Shown one piece after another: positions 21,333-31,439 of a stretch of 64,000 nucleotides of DNA. The position numbers and the translations under genes were made by a program. The notes under the pieces are model-generated. The model saw only the letters and a list, made by a program, of their open reading frames with translations. It did no database searches and had not been told where the DNA came from. Position 1 is the first letter of the stretch. Every line of letters begins with the position of its first letter. The DNA lies in the NCBI GenBank assembly GCA_009760885.1, contig CM019693.1, positions 49,449,269 to 49,513,268 on the forward strand, in the 5' to 3' direction. This stretch comes from Achatina immaculata. Taxonomy: Eukaryota; Mollusca; Gastropoda; Stylommatophora; Achatinidae.

Positions 21333-21657
21333 AGGTACTTTGGTATTTCCAATCGATAGTGCTTCCGAAATCCACCGTTGCTTTTGTGTGAGATAGAAAG
21401 TCTCTGCCTAGTATGGCGGGTCTGCACATTCTGTCTACAACCATAAACTTTTGTTTATGATTTTGTCCTCCTATGCATATGTTTATCCATGTGATTCCTT
21501 TTGCCCGTAATTCGTAATTATCGACAGTCCAGAGTTTGCCTTCGCTGGGCAGTAATACCGTGTTTGAGCGAATAGTTTCCCATACGTTTTGTCTGATCAG
21601 ACTAACTTCACTGCCAGTGTCGATGAGTGTGTGGATGATGGTGTTGTTTATCTGCAA
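21286..21657 (-). CDS. Gypsy aspartic protease
   Basis: 123 codons from the first ATG, but the frame is open upstream to about 21720, so translation is probably by frameshift from gag. LIDTGSEVSL near residues 11-20 holds the catalytic Asp-Thr-Gly, and AILGRDFL near residue 85 is the second conserved element of retroviral-type proteases. It would cleave Gag and Gag-Pol. Its frame differs from gag by one step and from pol by one step back; its end overlaps the first 47 bases of the pol frame. Two successive shifts are unusual, so one of them may be a mutation. Confidence 0.88.
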   Translation of the reverse strand: MQINNTIIHTLIDTGSEVSLIRQNVWETIRSNTVLLPSEGKLWTVDNYELRAKGITWINICIGGQNHKQKFMVVDRMCRPAILGRDFLSHTKATVDFGSTIDWKYQSTYEKRIRDLLNDQSYL

Positions 21658-21713
21658 GGGAATGGTGGAAGTTGCGTTTGTGCCGTTTTCAAGTGTTGTG
21701 ATACGGCCCGTTG

Positions 21714-22760
21714 CTACTTGTAGAGGTAGGGTGGACCGTTTACCATACCTCTGTTGAAGTTTTCCGAGCGTTTTCTCTGTTGGCTGTAGACTCTGTATTT
21801 TGGTGAGGATTCTCGTGGTGTTCTGTATCTGTCCTCAGGTGGTCTGGTGAATCTGGGTGGTGTATAATCATGGTTGGTCTGCGTGCTCCTCCATGAACTT
21901 CTGTTTGATACTGGTGTAGATTCATATCTGCATTGGCGAGCTATGTGCCCATGAATACCGCAGTTGAAACATGGTTTTGATCGTATGTTCGTCTGTGTGT
22001 CCTGATAAGAGACCTGGGCCACGGTGGCCGTGCTCTGACTTGCGCTTTCCGAGGCAGCTTGTCTTTGTGTAGCACTGTCGTTGCGTAAAGAAGAAGTCAT
22101 TGGTTCAGTTGTCGGGAATGGGGTCTCCCTGTTGTCCATGCGGGATGTTAGTCTTTTTGTGAACTGCTCTATTTCGATAGCTGCATTGATTGCCGAGTTT
22201 AATGTCTGTGGGTCTTTCTTGATTAACTTTGTTTTGATTGCTTTGTCATACACAGCGTCTATAAAAAAATTTGCCAGCAAATGCTGTGTGGCCGGTTCAT
22301 GTATCTTGTCGTTGTCGAAGGCTTGTTTTGCCAGTTTAATCATTGTTTCTGCCATGTTTTGGATTGGCTCTTCTTTGTGTTGCTTCAAATTGCTTATTTG
22401 TCTCAAGGCTGCGTGAGGATCGATGCCTTTGCTGAAACATTTAGCTAGTTCTTTCTTAAAATCCGCATATGTTTCGTCTGAGTTCTCTTGAATTCGCCTG
22501 GAGACAAAGTCTGAAACACTCCCCTTGGCTGTAATAAAGAATATGTTTTTCTTTTGCGAATCATGTAGGTTATGCACAAACGCATATTTTTCTGTCTGTT
22601 CTATCCATTGTTGGAATGTCTGTGGATCGCCATCGTAGGTATCGATGTGGCAGGGTAAACCTTGAGTGGCGAAGGTCATCTTTAATTGTCTCAAAGCTTC
22701 GGTCATTGTGGTGACCGGGTCAGCTTCTAGTTTGGGTTCGATATTTGTTGCAGTCTCCAT
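21714..22760 (-). CDS. gag: Gypsy Gag with CCHC zinc knuckle
   Basis: 348 codons. The N-terminal two thirds (YDGDPQTFQQWIEQTEKYAF near residues 42-61, and the helical block to about 200) match the retrotransposon Gag capsid pattern. A nucleocapsid knuckle CFNCGIHGHIARQC is at 264-277 (C264, C267, H272, C277; CX2CX4HX4C). A basic, arginine-rich tail follows. The start is the first ATG after the untranslated leader. The frame ends in TAG at 21714-21716, where the protease frame is already open, fitting a Gag/Pol shift near the stop. A diverged relative of this Gag lies at 24395. Confidence 0.93.
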   Translation of the reverse strand: METATNIEPKLEADPVTTMTEALRQLKMTFATQGLPCHIDTYDGDPQTFQQWIEQTEKYAFVHNLHDSQKKNIFFITAKGSVSDFVSRRIQENSDETYADFKKELAKCFSKGIDPHAALRQISNLKQHKEEPIQNMAETMIKLAKQAFDNDKIHEPATQHLLANFFIDAVYDKAIKTKLIKKDPQTLNSAINAAIEIEQFTKRLTSRMDNRETPFPTTEPMTSSLRNDSATQRQAASESASQSTATVAQVSYQDTQTNIRSKPCFNCGIHGHIARQCRYESTPVSNRSSWRSTQTNHDYTPPRFTRPPEDRYRTPRESSPKYRVYSQQRKRSENFNRGMVNGPPYLYK

Positions 22761-23241
22761 GGTACTTGGCCTTTTGACGAAGATTATTGGTTGAATATTG
22801 TAGAAATATTTTCCGAGATTTTCAAATATTTTTCTTTATACTGTGTGCTTGTTCACACTGCAGCACTATACGTGATTCTCCGTACTGACTTACTGTCCAG
22901 CCTGCCCGTTCCGCGACTAACACAAATTTCTTCCGCCTAGGACTGCTCCACTCTAACTGGAACTTTCAGTAGGGTTTTCTTCATACGGGAACTTTTCTTC
23001 AAAGCACAGACTTGTTGGAGCCTCTGTCCGGATGTTACATAACACGCACGTGGGCGCTGAGCTTTGATCTTTCCGTGGTGGAATTTCCCCTGTACACTCG
23101 CCAAACACGGAAATCTGACTGGCCTCTTTTCAGCGCTGTTAGTGCAAACGGTGACCTCCTATGTACCAGTATTAATCCAAATGGTTTGTAACCAGGTCAG
23201 CTGACATATCGAAACATATATATATGCAATGAAGGTTCGTT

Positions 23242-23256
23242 GGGTCACGGTCACCA
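23242..23256 (-). other. Primer-binding site (candidate tRNA-Arg)
   Basis: On the minus strand TGGTGACCGTGACCC begins two bases inside the 5' LTR. Its complement ends in CCA and would be the 3' end of a tRNA with acceptor strand CACGGTC. From memory this resembles some animal tRNA-Arg genes, with a mismatch at the discriminator base; the tRNA identity is not proven. Confidence 0.7.
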
Positions 23257-23258
23257 CA

Positions 23259-23825
23259 TGTGGTAATATGTTACTTTGGCTCTAGATTGATGTGAATTAT
23301 TATTTTAATCTTTTATATTTGTCTGGCCGTCGTTGTGCTGAGTGGTGGAAGGATGACCTTACCATACGTTCACACCTTACATATAAAATAACAGGAATAC
23401 GAAAACAATCCTTTTTATAAATTCACGATTCTTGTATTTTACAAAACTCTGATCCATAAAACATCGCAAATCACAAATCCGATGCACATGATGTCCATAT
23501 AATTCTAACGGGTGTTACTAAAAAAATATATTAAACAAATAAAATTTCCTTGAATAATATGAATTCAATACTGCTTACAAAGGCGCACAAACTAAAATAC
23601 ACACGCCAGCCTCCGTCTCTCGGAAACTGACCATCTTCGTCCACGACTGGTCGCTACCTTCGCGAGCTCAACTTATCCCCCTTTATACTTCTCCCTTTTC
23701 TTATATACCTCGTCATCGCCGGACCGGACGCCTGGGGATTTTCCATTCACACGTGGCCGTCTCTGGCCAGTGGGATTTCCAATCAAAACCGGGTCACTGC
23801 TTGCTTACTTTTTCCCCTCCTTACA
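23259..23825 (-). repeat. 5' LTR of the Gypsy element
   Basis: 567 bp, aligned end to end with 17018-17585. It should hold promoter and polyadenylation signals in minus orientation. Confidence 0.96.
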
Positions 23826-23829
23826 CAAC

Positions 23830-24394
23830 CACCTGGCATGCAGATACCTATTGTCCCTCTTCAAATAATGGAGCTGTGTGCCTGCAAGTCTTTTTTTTTT
23901 ACTTGCATTACTGGATCATTTGGTTCGGTATTAAACGAATAAGAATATTATTAGTAAATTTATGTTTGTACATACAATGTAAATATCATATTATGTTTTG
24001 CTAAATTTTTGTAACACTGGAGCCTCCAGTAATGAAGAAGGAAAGGATAATGTAGAGGTTTCGATATTATTTTCAGAAAAACCGTTTTCCTTGATTTTAA
24101 TTGTCAAATTGACATTAATGACACTGGCATAAGTCGCCAGACTTAGCTCGGCCAAATTAAGTACATCTTTGTTATACAGTATTTCTGTCTGCAACAGTCA
24201 GTGGTGTATTATTGTGATTGTTTCATAATTATTATGATTATCGTGTGTTTCAAGAGGATATAAAAAAATCATGGCGAATAGAGCCGAACATCTGAAAAAA
24301 AAATGGATATCAACTCAACACAAGAACTGATAGTTATTCAAAAACATGAACATTATGTTGATTGATCATGCCACGAAAGGACATACTTCTGTTT
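23830..24394. other. No gene seen
   Basis: AT-rich sequence between the LTR element and the gag relic; part may be leader of the element that left the relic, but nothing shows this directly. Confidence 0.45.
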
Positions 24395-24890
24395 GACAGT
24401 AAAGCAGGCAAAATTCACAAATAGGTGGACCAGATGGATAAGTACTGTTTGATCCACAGCCATGGTGATGCAGTGAAAAAGTGCATACTGTTACAATTAT
24501 CAGCTGGTGCTGTTTTGAATTTTATTTACGGACAATTAGTGTGCAACAATGAACAGTTGTATGCACAGGTGGAACAAGAACTCTTACCTTGCTTTGGATC
24601 TGTGGTAGAGCCACGTATGCATTCACTTCAACAAGAAGAAGAAGAAAGCATGCACGTTTTGGCCGAGAAACTGTTAGAACGTGGAAAACAAGCCTTCAAG
24701 AATCAGAACTGAAGAACATAAATGTCCAGGTGCAGTTTGTAAATTGTTTCATAGATGTTGTGTGAGACAGAAATGTCAAGACCTAACTGCTGAGCAAAAG
24801 AGCCCTAACAGCGCCAGCGAAGCCTGCATGATGGCTACTGAGGAAGAAAGGATGCTACAGAGAGTAATATTACATGACGCATTATAATAC
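24395..24890 (+). pseudogene. Gag relic of a related Gypsy element
   Basis: The frame 24425-24712 (VDQMDKYCLIHSHGDAVKKC, then AQVEQELLPCFGS and LLERGKQAFKNQN) aligns by eye with residues 52-149 of the Gag at 21714-22760: the same spacing of tyrosine, the LL-x-LSAGA/FITAKGS block and the E-x-AF block. Homology continues in another frame after about 24712 (VNCFIDVV corresponding to ANFFIDAV), then stops appear. It is on the opposite strand to the intact element and strongly diverged, so it is a separate older insertion. No LTR is recognisable. Confidence 0.75.
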
Positions 24891-24899
24891 ATTTCTAAC

Positions 24900-25200
24900 T
24901 GAAAACATAAAAAGTTCCTAGGAAATTAACCAATCTTATAATTAAACTGTCTGTCCTATAACTACAATTATTTCACTTGAATAAATTCTTTTTTGACAAT
25001 CAGAGTCAGAAGTATCTCACTGCCACATTTAGGAACTTACAAGACCCAGGAGAATAGGCCAGCAAATGTTTATATTCAGAAATTTATTATGATAAATAAC
25101 AGAGGAATTTACAGCTTTTTAAATCCAGAAATATGATTTTTTGTTCCCATTCTCTATATCGTTATTACTATACTGTTGGCTATATTTAATTATAACATTC
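24900..25200. other. No gene seen
   Basis: AT-rich unique sequence; no supported gene. Confidence 0.5.
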
Positions 25201-25406
25201 CAGCAGAGACAGAAGAGTGGAGATGAAGGTGTGACAGCAGAGACAGAAGAGTGGAGATGAAGGTGTGACAGCAGAGACAGAAGAGTGGAGATGAAGGTGT
25301 GACAGCAGAGACAGAAGAGTGGAGATGAAGGTTTGACAACAGAGACAGAAGAGTGGAGATGAAGGTGTGACAGCAGAGACAGAAGAGTGGAGATGAAGGT
25401 GTGAAC
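25201..25406. repeat. 34-bp tandem array, 6 copies
   Basis: Units CAGCAGAGACAGAAGAG plus TGGAGATGAAGGTGTGA. Copies are virtually identical except one with TTGACAAC, so the array is young. Confidence 0.96.
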
Positions 25407-25624
25407 ATGGACTGTGAATAAGGCAGACTTAAGCAAAATGTATTTTATCTCGTTTGATCTCACACCAAATGTTTCTGTGGAAGATACCGGATATTATATC
25501 AGGTTAGTTGTGGGGACGAGCAATGAATCTAAATAATGCACTTAAGTGGTCAGTTGGTCTCTTTGACTAGCTACATTTGGCCAGCATTTAGAAAGAGGTT
25601 ATGAAGAGTTTACAGGTAGTAGGT

Positions 25625-27656
25625 AAATGACCAAGAACTGCGAGAACAATACAAAGTTATTATAACAAATAGATACAACGCAATAGCAAAGATAAATAGT
25701 ATAGATGAACAATGTTAATAGATTCTATCCACCAAACTGTTAAGGAGATAATACCACCAAAAAAAGAAGCCCCTAAAAATAAATGGATGACAGACGACAT
25801 CTTAGGACTGATGGACAAGAGGAGGAGGAGTAAAAATAACGAGAAAAAATATAACAAGATAAATAAAGAAATAAGACCCAAATGCAGAGAAGCAAAAGAA
25901 GTGTGGTTAAATGAGCAGTGCAGACAGATAGAGGACTCTCATAATAAAGACAGCAAAAACATGCATAAACGAATTAATGAACTCACAGGCAGGAAAACAA
26001 AATATACCACAGGATGCCTGAAATCGAAAGAGGGTAAAATTTTAATGGGAAAAGAAGACATTGTGGACAGGTGGACAGAGTATATCGGTGAGCTATATGG
26101 AGGGGAAAGACCAGAATTAATACCAGATACTGAAAACTGTGAGGGACCACCAATACCTGAAGATGAAATCATAGATGCCATCAAACACATGAAGAAAGGA
26201 AAAGCGACTGGGCCTGATAATATAACAATAGAAGAAATAGAGGCACTAGAGGAGACAGGAATAAAAATAATAACCAAGTTACTGAATGACATTTACAACA
26301 GTGGTTATATTCCCAGTGACCTGATTAAATCCACGTTTATAGCACTACCAAAGAAACCAGGTGCAAAGGAATGTGACGACCACCGGACTATCAGCCTCTC
26401 ATGTCACATAACGAAGCTACTTCTGAGAATAATTATGAGAAGAACAATGAAAAATATAAAAATGGAAATAGCAGATGAACAGTTTGGATTTGTTGAAGGA
26501 AAGGGAACACACAATGCCATTTATGCTTTACGAACACTAACAGAAAGAGCTTTAGAAGTACAGAAAGATCTCTACTTATGCTTCATTGATTACACCAAGC
26601 CATTTGACAAGGTGAAACATAATGAAATTATTAAAATGCTTGAAGACATCAATATAGACGGCAAAGACCTGAGGATCGTAAAACATCTATACTGGCAGCA
26701 AGAAGCAGCAATTCGAGTTGAAAATAGAATTGGAAAATATCAACCTATAAAACAAGGGGTGCGACAAGGATGTGTACTATCTCCAGACCTTTTTTCTCTG
26801 TATAGCGAGAATATTCTAAGAACAATCATCACAGAACCAGGCATAAAAATTGGAGGATACAATATTAACAACCTTCGGTATGCTGACGACACAGTACTGA
26901 TAGCTGAGAACCAACAAGACCTGCAAAATCTCTTGGATAAAGTCGCCAAAGAAAGTGAACAGAAAGGCCTTACTTTGAACATCAAAAAGATAGAGACTAT
27001 GGTTATATCTAAGAAACAGAATCCACCAGCATGCAGTATTAAATTAAACGGAACTGTTCTAAAGCAGGTGCAGACATTCAAATACCTTGGAGCAGTAATA
27101 ACTTCAGATGGGAAATGCAGAACAGAAATTAGGAACAGAATAGGCCAAGCAAAGACTGCAATTCAGAGAATGAGAAACATATTGACCAACCCATCCTTAT
27201 CAATGAATGTTAGAAAACGAGTCCTAAAATGCTATATTGAACCTATCTTGTTATATGGAAGTGAATCATGGACAATAGGCAGGTCTGCACAAAAATCATT
27301 GGAAGCAGCAGAAATGTGGTTTATTAGAAGAATGTTGCGAATCCCCTGGACAGCAAAAATAACTAATGAAGAATGTAGGAGAAGAGCTGGAGAGACAAAA
27401 AACCGTGTCAAAAAGATAAGAGAGAGACAATGTACTTTCATATGACATGCAATGAGAAGAGGGGGCATTGAAAATATTATAACAACAGGAAAAATAGAAG
27501 GAAGAAGATCAAGAGGAAGACCAAGAGAAATGATACTGGACAGTCTGACGGGATGGTGTGAGAGGAGATCACCAACTGAGCTGATGGCCTGCATGAAGGA
27601 TCGCGTACTCTGGAGAAGCATAATAGCCAACGCCAGTCGGCACGGCACATGATGAT
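25625..27656 (+). mobile_element. 5'-truncated LINE, GAT-tailed family, copy 1
   Basis: Homology begins near 25630 (REQYKVIITNRYNAIAKI in one frame), passes through a long RT frame and ends with the C-terminal RSRGRPREMIL block, ASRHGT, a stop and an ATGATGATGATGATG tail. The endonuclease is missing. A second copy of the same family lies at 38787-40462 on the opposite strand, and a related family with endonuclease at 40464-42690. Confidence 0.92.
25712..27445 (+). CDS. LINE reverse transcriptase, nearly intact ORF
   Basis: 577 codons. RT domain from about residue 190 to 430: [18 protein letters not shown] (fingers), motif [12 protein letters not shown] with Asp293, motif [17 protein letters not shown] near 351-366, and motif [10 protein letters not shown] with YADD at 390-393. 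A conserved alanine of motif A is proline here (TKPFD). The thumb and C-terminal region follow ([25 protein letters not shown]). The frame is closed by a TGA at 27443-27445 after RERQCTF; the C-terminal end continues in the same frame to about 27652. The sister copy at 38787 reads through at this point, so the stop is a private mutation. The upstream endonuclease is absent, so the element could not move on its own. Confidence 0.9.
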   Translation: MLIDSIHQTVKEIIPPKKEAPKNKWMTDDILGLMDKRRRSKNNEKKYNKINKEIRPKCREAKEVWLNEQCRQIEDSHNKDSKNMHKRINELTGRKTKYTTGCLKSKEGKILMGKEDIVDRWTEYIGELYGGERPELIPDTENCEGPPIPEDEIIDAIKHMKKGKATGPDNITIEEIEALEETGIKIITKLLNDIYNSGYIPSDLIKSTFIALPKKPGAKECDDHRTISLSCHITKLLLRIIMRRTMKNIKMEIADEQFGFVEGKGTHNAIYALRTLTERALEVQKDLYLCFIDYTKPFDKVKHNEIIKMLEDINIDGKDLRIVKHLYWQQEAAIRVENRIGKYQPIKQGVRQGCVLSPDLFSLYSENILRTIITEPGIKIGGYNINNLRYADDTVLIAENQQDLQNLLDKVAKESEQKGLTLNIKKIETMVISKKQNPPACSIKLNGTVLKQVQTFKYLGAVITSDGKCRTEIRNRIGQAKTAIQRMRNILTNPSLSMNVRKRVLKCYIEPILLYGSESWTIGRSAQKSLEAAEMWFIRRMLRIPWTAKITNEECRRRAGETKNRVKKIRERQCTFI

Positions 27657-27789
27657 GATGATGAGGTAACAGACTGGGCTGCAAGGAGAAGAGTGAATGC
27701 TGGAAACTTTGAGGCTAAGATTTTGACCCAGTCATAAAAGCTCACTGTAGCATGACTCACTGACATCAGCAACAGATTTCTGAGTTGCG

Positions 27790-28212
27790 TGATGAAAGTC
27801 ATGAAACTGGGAGAACAGTGTGTCATTTTCTGCTTTCCTGCTGCATGACTTCGTGCATAGTTTCCCCCGCCAGGTCGATATCATCAGCGTATCCTAGTAT
27901 GTTAGCTTGTTCTTCTGCACTACTTTCTTTTTATTTTCACTTTTCTGATAACTTTTCTAGTACAAGATTGAATAGTAATGGAGATATTGTTTCACCTTGT
28001 TTGAACTAGTTCTTATATAGAATGGTTCTGACTTTCTTCTTTTATATATTACTATATTTTGTGTCTCCTCCATACATATTCTGGTCAAATTGATTATTTT
28101 ATTAGTTATGTCAAAAATTATTTCATAATTTTCCATAAGCTGCTCCTACGTTGTTATAATCTTTCTTGAAATGAAGGAAAATAGTATGTACTTATTTTCT
28201 ATCAGGATATAA
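27790..28212 (-). pseudogene. Older LINE RT relic, C-side part
   Basis: Minus-strand frames contain QGETISPLLFNLVLEK (RT motif B) near 27990 and ILGYADDIDLAGETM (motif C) near 27890, with FHFKK-like motif A residues near 28180. Many frame breaks. Together with 31440-31720 it makes one RT domain split by the element between them. Confidence 0.75.
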
Positions 28213-28403
28213 TCCACAGTACAGAGAATATTCAGGTTGAGTCAGGCAGCAGGGAGGCAATGCAGCCCTCCGACGAGACCAGAGACAAGGTTAACTTTCC
28301 ACCAGCAAGTGCAAAAAGCATATGGGAAAACCTAGACACAGGATTATGCAAAGAACTGGACAAACAGCTAAGAGGAAAAAACCTGGAGCAACAGCTGGAA
28401 GCA

Positions 28404-28547
28404 TTTGGTAACATCATATATCTTCACTGCCACAAAGAGTTTGGTAACATCATATATCTTCACTGCCACAAAGAGTTTGGTAACATCATATATCTTCACT
28501 GCCACAAAGAGTTTGGTAACATCATATATCTTCACTGCCACAAAGAG
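28404..28547 (+). repeat. 36-bp x 4 in-frame repeat inside the LINE ORF
   Basis: Four near-perfect 36-bp copies encode FGNIIYLHCHKE four times, followed by FGTKQAKREK. The unit keeps the frame. No similar repeat is known to me at this position in the family, so it is probably a local expansion of one original copy. Confidence 0.9.
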
Positions 28548-29293
28548 TTTGGAACCAAACAGGCAAAAAGAGAAAAAGTGACACCAAGAAAGTCCAGAAG
28601 ACAGAGGAAAATAGAAGCAATAAGACAGCAGAAGAACCATGCCCGAAAAATGTTCAAGAAGGCACATGAATCAGAAAAAGAAGGACTAAGACAGGTTTGG
28701 CAGCATCTAAAATCCCAGCACAATGCCCTTTGCAGAGCTGAAGGACTATGTAAAAGGAAGAGGGAAACCAGATACGCAAGAGAGAAGTTCTACAGAGATC
28801 CCTTCGGATTTGCCAAGCAGTTATTTGAACAGCCAAAATCAATCAGGTACGTTGAAAGCAGGTAAGGAGGTGCTCGAGGAACATCTGAGCAACACATACT
28901 CTGATAAAAATCAGCATACACCTCTCGAGCAGATGAAAGGTCTAGTGAGGCCCTGTGCACCAGGCAGCAAATTCAAATGCAGCCCACCAACCTTACAAGA
29001 AGTAGAGAGCGTTGTAAGAAAAGTTAAAGGCAAGTCAGCACCAGCCCCAAATGGCGTTCCTTACATACTATACAAAAGATGCCCTGAAGTACTAAAGAAG
29101 CTCCATAAACTCCTACGAACAGCATGGACCAAAGAAGTCATATGTAAAGAATAGAAAAAGGCTAACGGAGTATACATCCCCAAGGAGCAGAATTCCACTG
29201 AAATCAATCAGTTCAGGCCGATCTCACTTCTGAATGTGAAAGGAAAGATATTCTTCTCTGTGATGGCAAAAAGACTAACAACATATCACAAAT

Positions 29294-29791
29294 ATGCTGA
29301 AAAGGTATTTCACGGGATTCCTCATGAGGTTTGGAACATCAGGATATACTACAAGATGGATCGAGCTCCAGGTAGGAATTGCAATGGGCTGTACAATATC
29401 TCCCATACTGTTCGTACTAGCCATGCAAGTAATCCTGAGAGCACCAGAAGGAGCAGCAGAAGGCCCAAGATTCAGAAATGGATGTCAGATGCCACCACTA
29501 AAAGCATTCATGGATGACACAACAGTAATAACAACCAGTGAAGCACAGGCACGAAAGATGTTAGAGAGTTTGGACAGCCTTATCATATGGTGCCACATGA
29601 GCTTCAAGCCAAAGAAGTCAAGAAGCCTGTCACTCATGAAAGGGAAAGTGATAGAAAGATCGTACACAGTGGCAAATAAAATAATCCCGAATGTAGAGGA
29701 AGAGCCAGTGAAGAGCATTGGCAGAGTATATGATGCATCCATGAAGGACTCAAGTGCTGTGAAGCAGGTTATAGAAATGGCCCAGAATTGA
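29294..29791 (+). pseudogene. RT palm of the R2-group LINE
   Basis: 165 codons with motif B (GIAMGCTISPILFVLAMQ) and motif C FMDDTTVI (codons at 29507-29530). Catalytic Asp-Asp is kept; the residue before it is Met where most LINEs have Ala, a form I associate with this R2-related lineage. The region after motif C (WCHMSFKPKKSRSL) is the usual continuation. The frame starts by a shift from the upstream frame and ends at a TGA, beyond which homology continues in the same frame. Confidence 0.85.
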
Positions 29792-30280
29792 CTGAGCATC
29801 ATAGACAAAAGCAGGCTACTGGGTAAGTTCAAAATATGGTGCCTCCAGTTCATGCTGATTCCAAAACTGATGTGGCCACTACTCATTTACGAAGTAAGTA
29901 CCAGCACAGTAGAGGCAGTCGAAAGAAAAATAAATAAAGCCATAAGAAAGTGGCTGGGCGTACCGCCAGGATTAACTGATGTAGCGCTGTACTGCAAGAA
30001 GAGTAAACTGCAGCTGCCATTCAAATCTGTGGTTGAAGAATACAAGGTAAGAAAGACAAGGCTTGCAAATGATGCTACAAGAATCTACAGATCCGGTGGT
30101 ACGAGAAATGCAGCCAACACTTAAAACTGGACGAAAATGGAAAGTAGGTGAGGAAGTGACCACAGCCAGGGAAACACAGGAGCTGAAAGAAGTAATAGGA
30201 CACACCCAGACCAAGAGAAGGAGACTTGGTCACGTGAAATCAAATGGTGGTCAAAGGCATCCTGCAAGGAAAGAAGGGAT

Positions 30281-31168
30281 ATGATCATCAGCGAGGTAAG
30301 GAATTCAGAGGATGACAAGTGGGTCCAGAAGGCAGTCCAACAATCACAACAAGGGCAATGGACAACATGGGAGGAAGTCCTGCAGAGATCACTAACACGG
30401 AATGACATCTGGAAAATGGCACCCTTGAGGCTCAGCTTCATCATCAGAGCTACTTATGACCTTCTGCCTACAGGCTCCAACCTATACAAATGGGGTGTAT
30501 CAGAAGATGCCAAGTGCCCTCTCTGCAACGAAAGGCAAACACTGGAACACGTGTTGTCAGCATGTAGAGTGTCTTTAGGTCAAGGACGGTACACCTGGCG
30601 GCACAACAGAGTGTTGCAGGAACTAGTAGCCATCGTAGACAGGGCAAAAGATAAAGCAAATAACAGCAAAAGAGTTGAGGTCCCACCTAAATACTTCATA
30701 GGCGCTGGTACGACATCGAATATTGAAATCAGGGACACTTCCTTACCATCACTGCTAGATGGTACAAATGACTGGGGTGTGATAGCGAACCTTCCAGAAA
30801 GAAGAGAATACCCGACTGCCATCAAGAACACAGGAATGCGACCGGACATTGTAGTGTACTCCGCAGAAAATCAGGAATTAATAATGATCGAGCTTACGGT
30901 CCCATACGAAACTAGAATAGAGGAACAGCATTTATTCAAATTGGAGAAGTACAATGATCTGGTCAAGCAACTGAGGCAGAGGGCAGGAATTAGGGCAAAA
31001 GTGATAGCTGTAGAAGTGGGAGCAAGAGGATTCGTAGCAACATCAGCATATGACCTATGTAAGCAGCTGGGCATAAAGGGACAAGCAAGAGCAAGGGCAT
31101 TGAGAAGCCTTTCAGAAACAGCAGAAAAGGCCTCATGCTGGCTGTGGAGTATGCGAAACACGCATTGA
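30281..31168 (+). pseudogene. C-terminal CCHC and PD-(D/E)XK endonuclease of the R2-group LINE
   Basis: 295 codons. Near residue 78, CPLCNERQTLEHVLSAC gives the CX2CX7HX4C motif typical just upstream of the endonuclease (30514-30564). Near residue 187, RPDIVVYS supplies the catalytic aspartate (codon 30845-30847) and, after a short spacer, MIELTVPYE supplies the second acidic residue and following hydrophobic strand, the PD-(D/E)XK pattern of restriction-like nucleases that nick the target. All key residues visible here are intact, although the rest of the element is broken. Confidence 0.85.
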
Positions 31169-31201
31169 GAACATAATTAATTTCATTTGCCACAACCAGT
31201 A

Positions 31202-31299
31202 CCAGTCCTCCGTAGCTAAATCGCTAAAGACGCACTTCAAAAAAAAAAAAAAAAAAGTGCAGTGGCAACTGGAAGAGCATGGTTCAATCCCGGGACCGG
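31202..31299 (+). ncRNA. tRNA-like sequence with A run in the anticodon loop
   Basis: CCAGTCC (31202) can pair with GGACCGG (31293-31299) except for one mismatch, as an acceptor stem. TAGC-TAAATC-GCTA makes a 4-bp D stem and fits an A box. GCACTT and AAGTGC make a 6-bp anticodon-like stem whose loop is C plus a run of A. GGTTCAATCCC fits a B box. The spacer before the T arm is about 19 nt, like a class II tRNA. The T stem is weak and the loop abnormal, so it is a pseudo-tRNA or SINE head rather than a functional gene. Confidence 0.55.
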
Positions 31300-31439
31300 A
31301 AAAAAAAGCAACAACTCACAAGACCTCTGGGAGTCATGACCCCGAGAGGCCCCTCCCCCCCTTAGAGTGTCAGGAGTTTAAAGGGCCGAAACACTTGTCT
31401 GAGGGGGGGTACTTCCTCTGATGATCTGAAGGAGTTGTG

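Larger units (their letters stand above)
17018..23825 (-). mobile_element. Nearly complete Ty3/Gypsy LTR retrotransposon (Mag-like)
   Basis: A 6.8-kb element transcribed from right to left. It has two LTRs (23259-23825 and 17018-17585), a primer-binding site, gag with one CCHC knuckle, a DTG protease, RT with YIDD, RNase H, integrase with HHCC and D-D-E, and a polypurine tract. RT before integrase places it in Ty3/Gypsy; a single-knuckle Gag, YIDD and no obvious chromodomain suggest the Mag-like lineage, which is inference. CAAC directly left of the element (17014-17017) and CAAC directly right (23826-23829) form a 4-bp target duplication. The LTRs differ at only about three positions, so insertion is recent. 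Reading-frame changes occur between gag and protease, between protease and RT, and near the end of pol. Confidence 0.95.
28215..31438 (+). mobile_element. R2-group LINE with restriction-like endonuclease
   Basis: A degenerate non-LTR element of the R2 superclade. Plus-strand frames in order: 28260-28865 (N-terminal linker with a 12-residue repeat), 28723-29154 and 29236-29310 (RT fingers: GKSAPAPNGVPYILYKRCP, then FRPISLLNVKGKIF), 29294-29791 (RT palm with CTISPILFVLAMQVI and FMDDTTVI), 29852-30124 (thumb, LMWPLLIYEVSTSTVE), and 30281-31168 (CCHC plus endonuclease). Breaks include frame shifts near 28840, 29300 and 30120-30280 and in-frame stops at 29152 and 29789. The 3' non-coding part contains a tRNA-like sequence. 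Ends are approximate, set by where the older minus-strand LINE resumes on both sides. Confidence 0.87.

Noticed and set aside
17018..23825. Endogenous retrovirus with an envelope gene
   Set aside because: Between the end of pol and the 3' LTR there is only about 0.2-0.5 kb, with an acidic tail frame and no envelope-like signal peptide, cleavage site or transmembrane segment.
28215..31438. A bacterial-type nuclease or defence gene
   Set aside because: The PD-(D/E)XK and CCHC motifs lie downstream of an RT with FMDD in the arrangement typical of R2-group LINEs.
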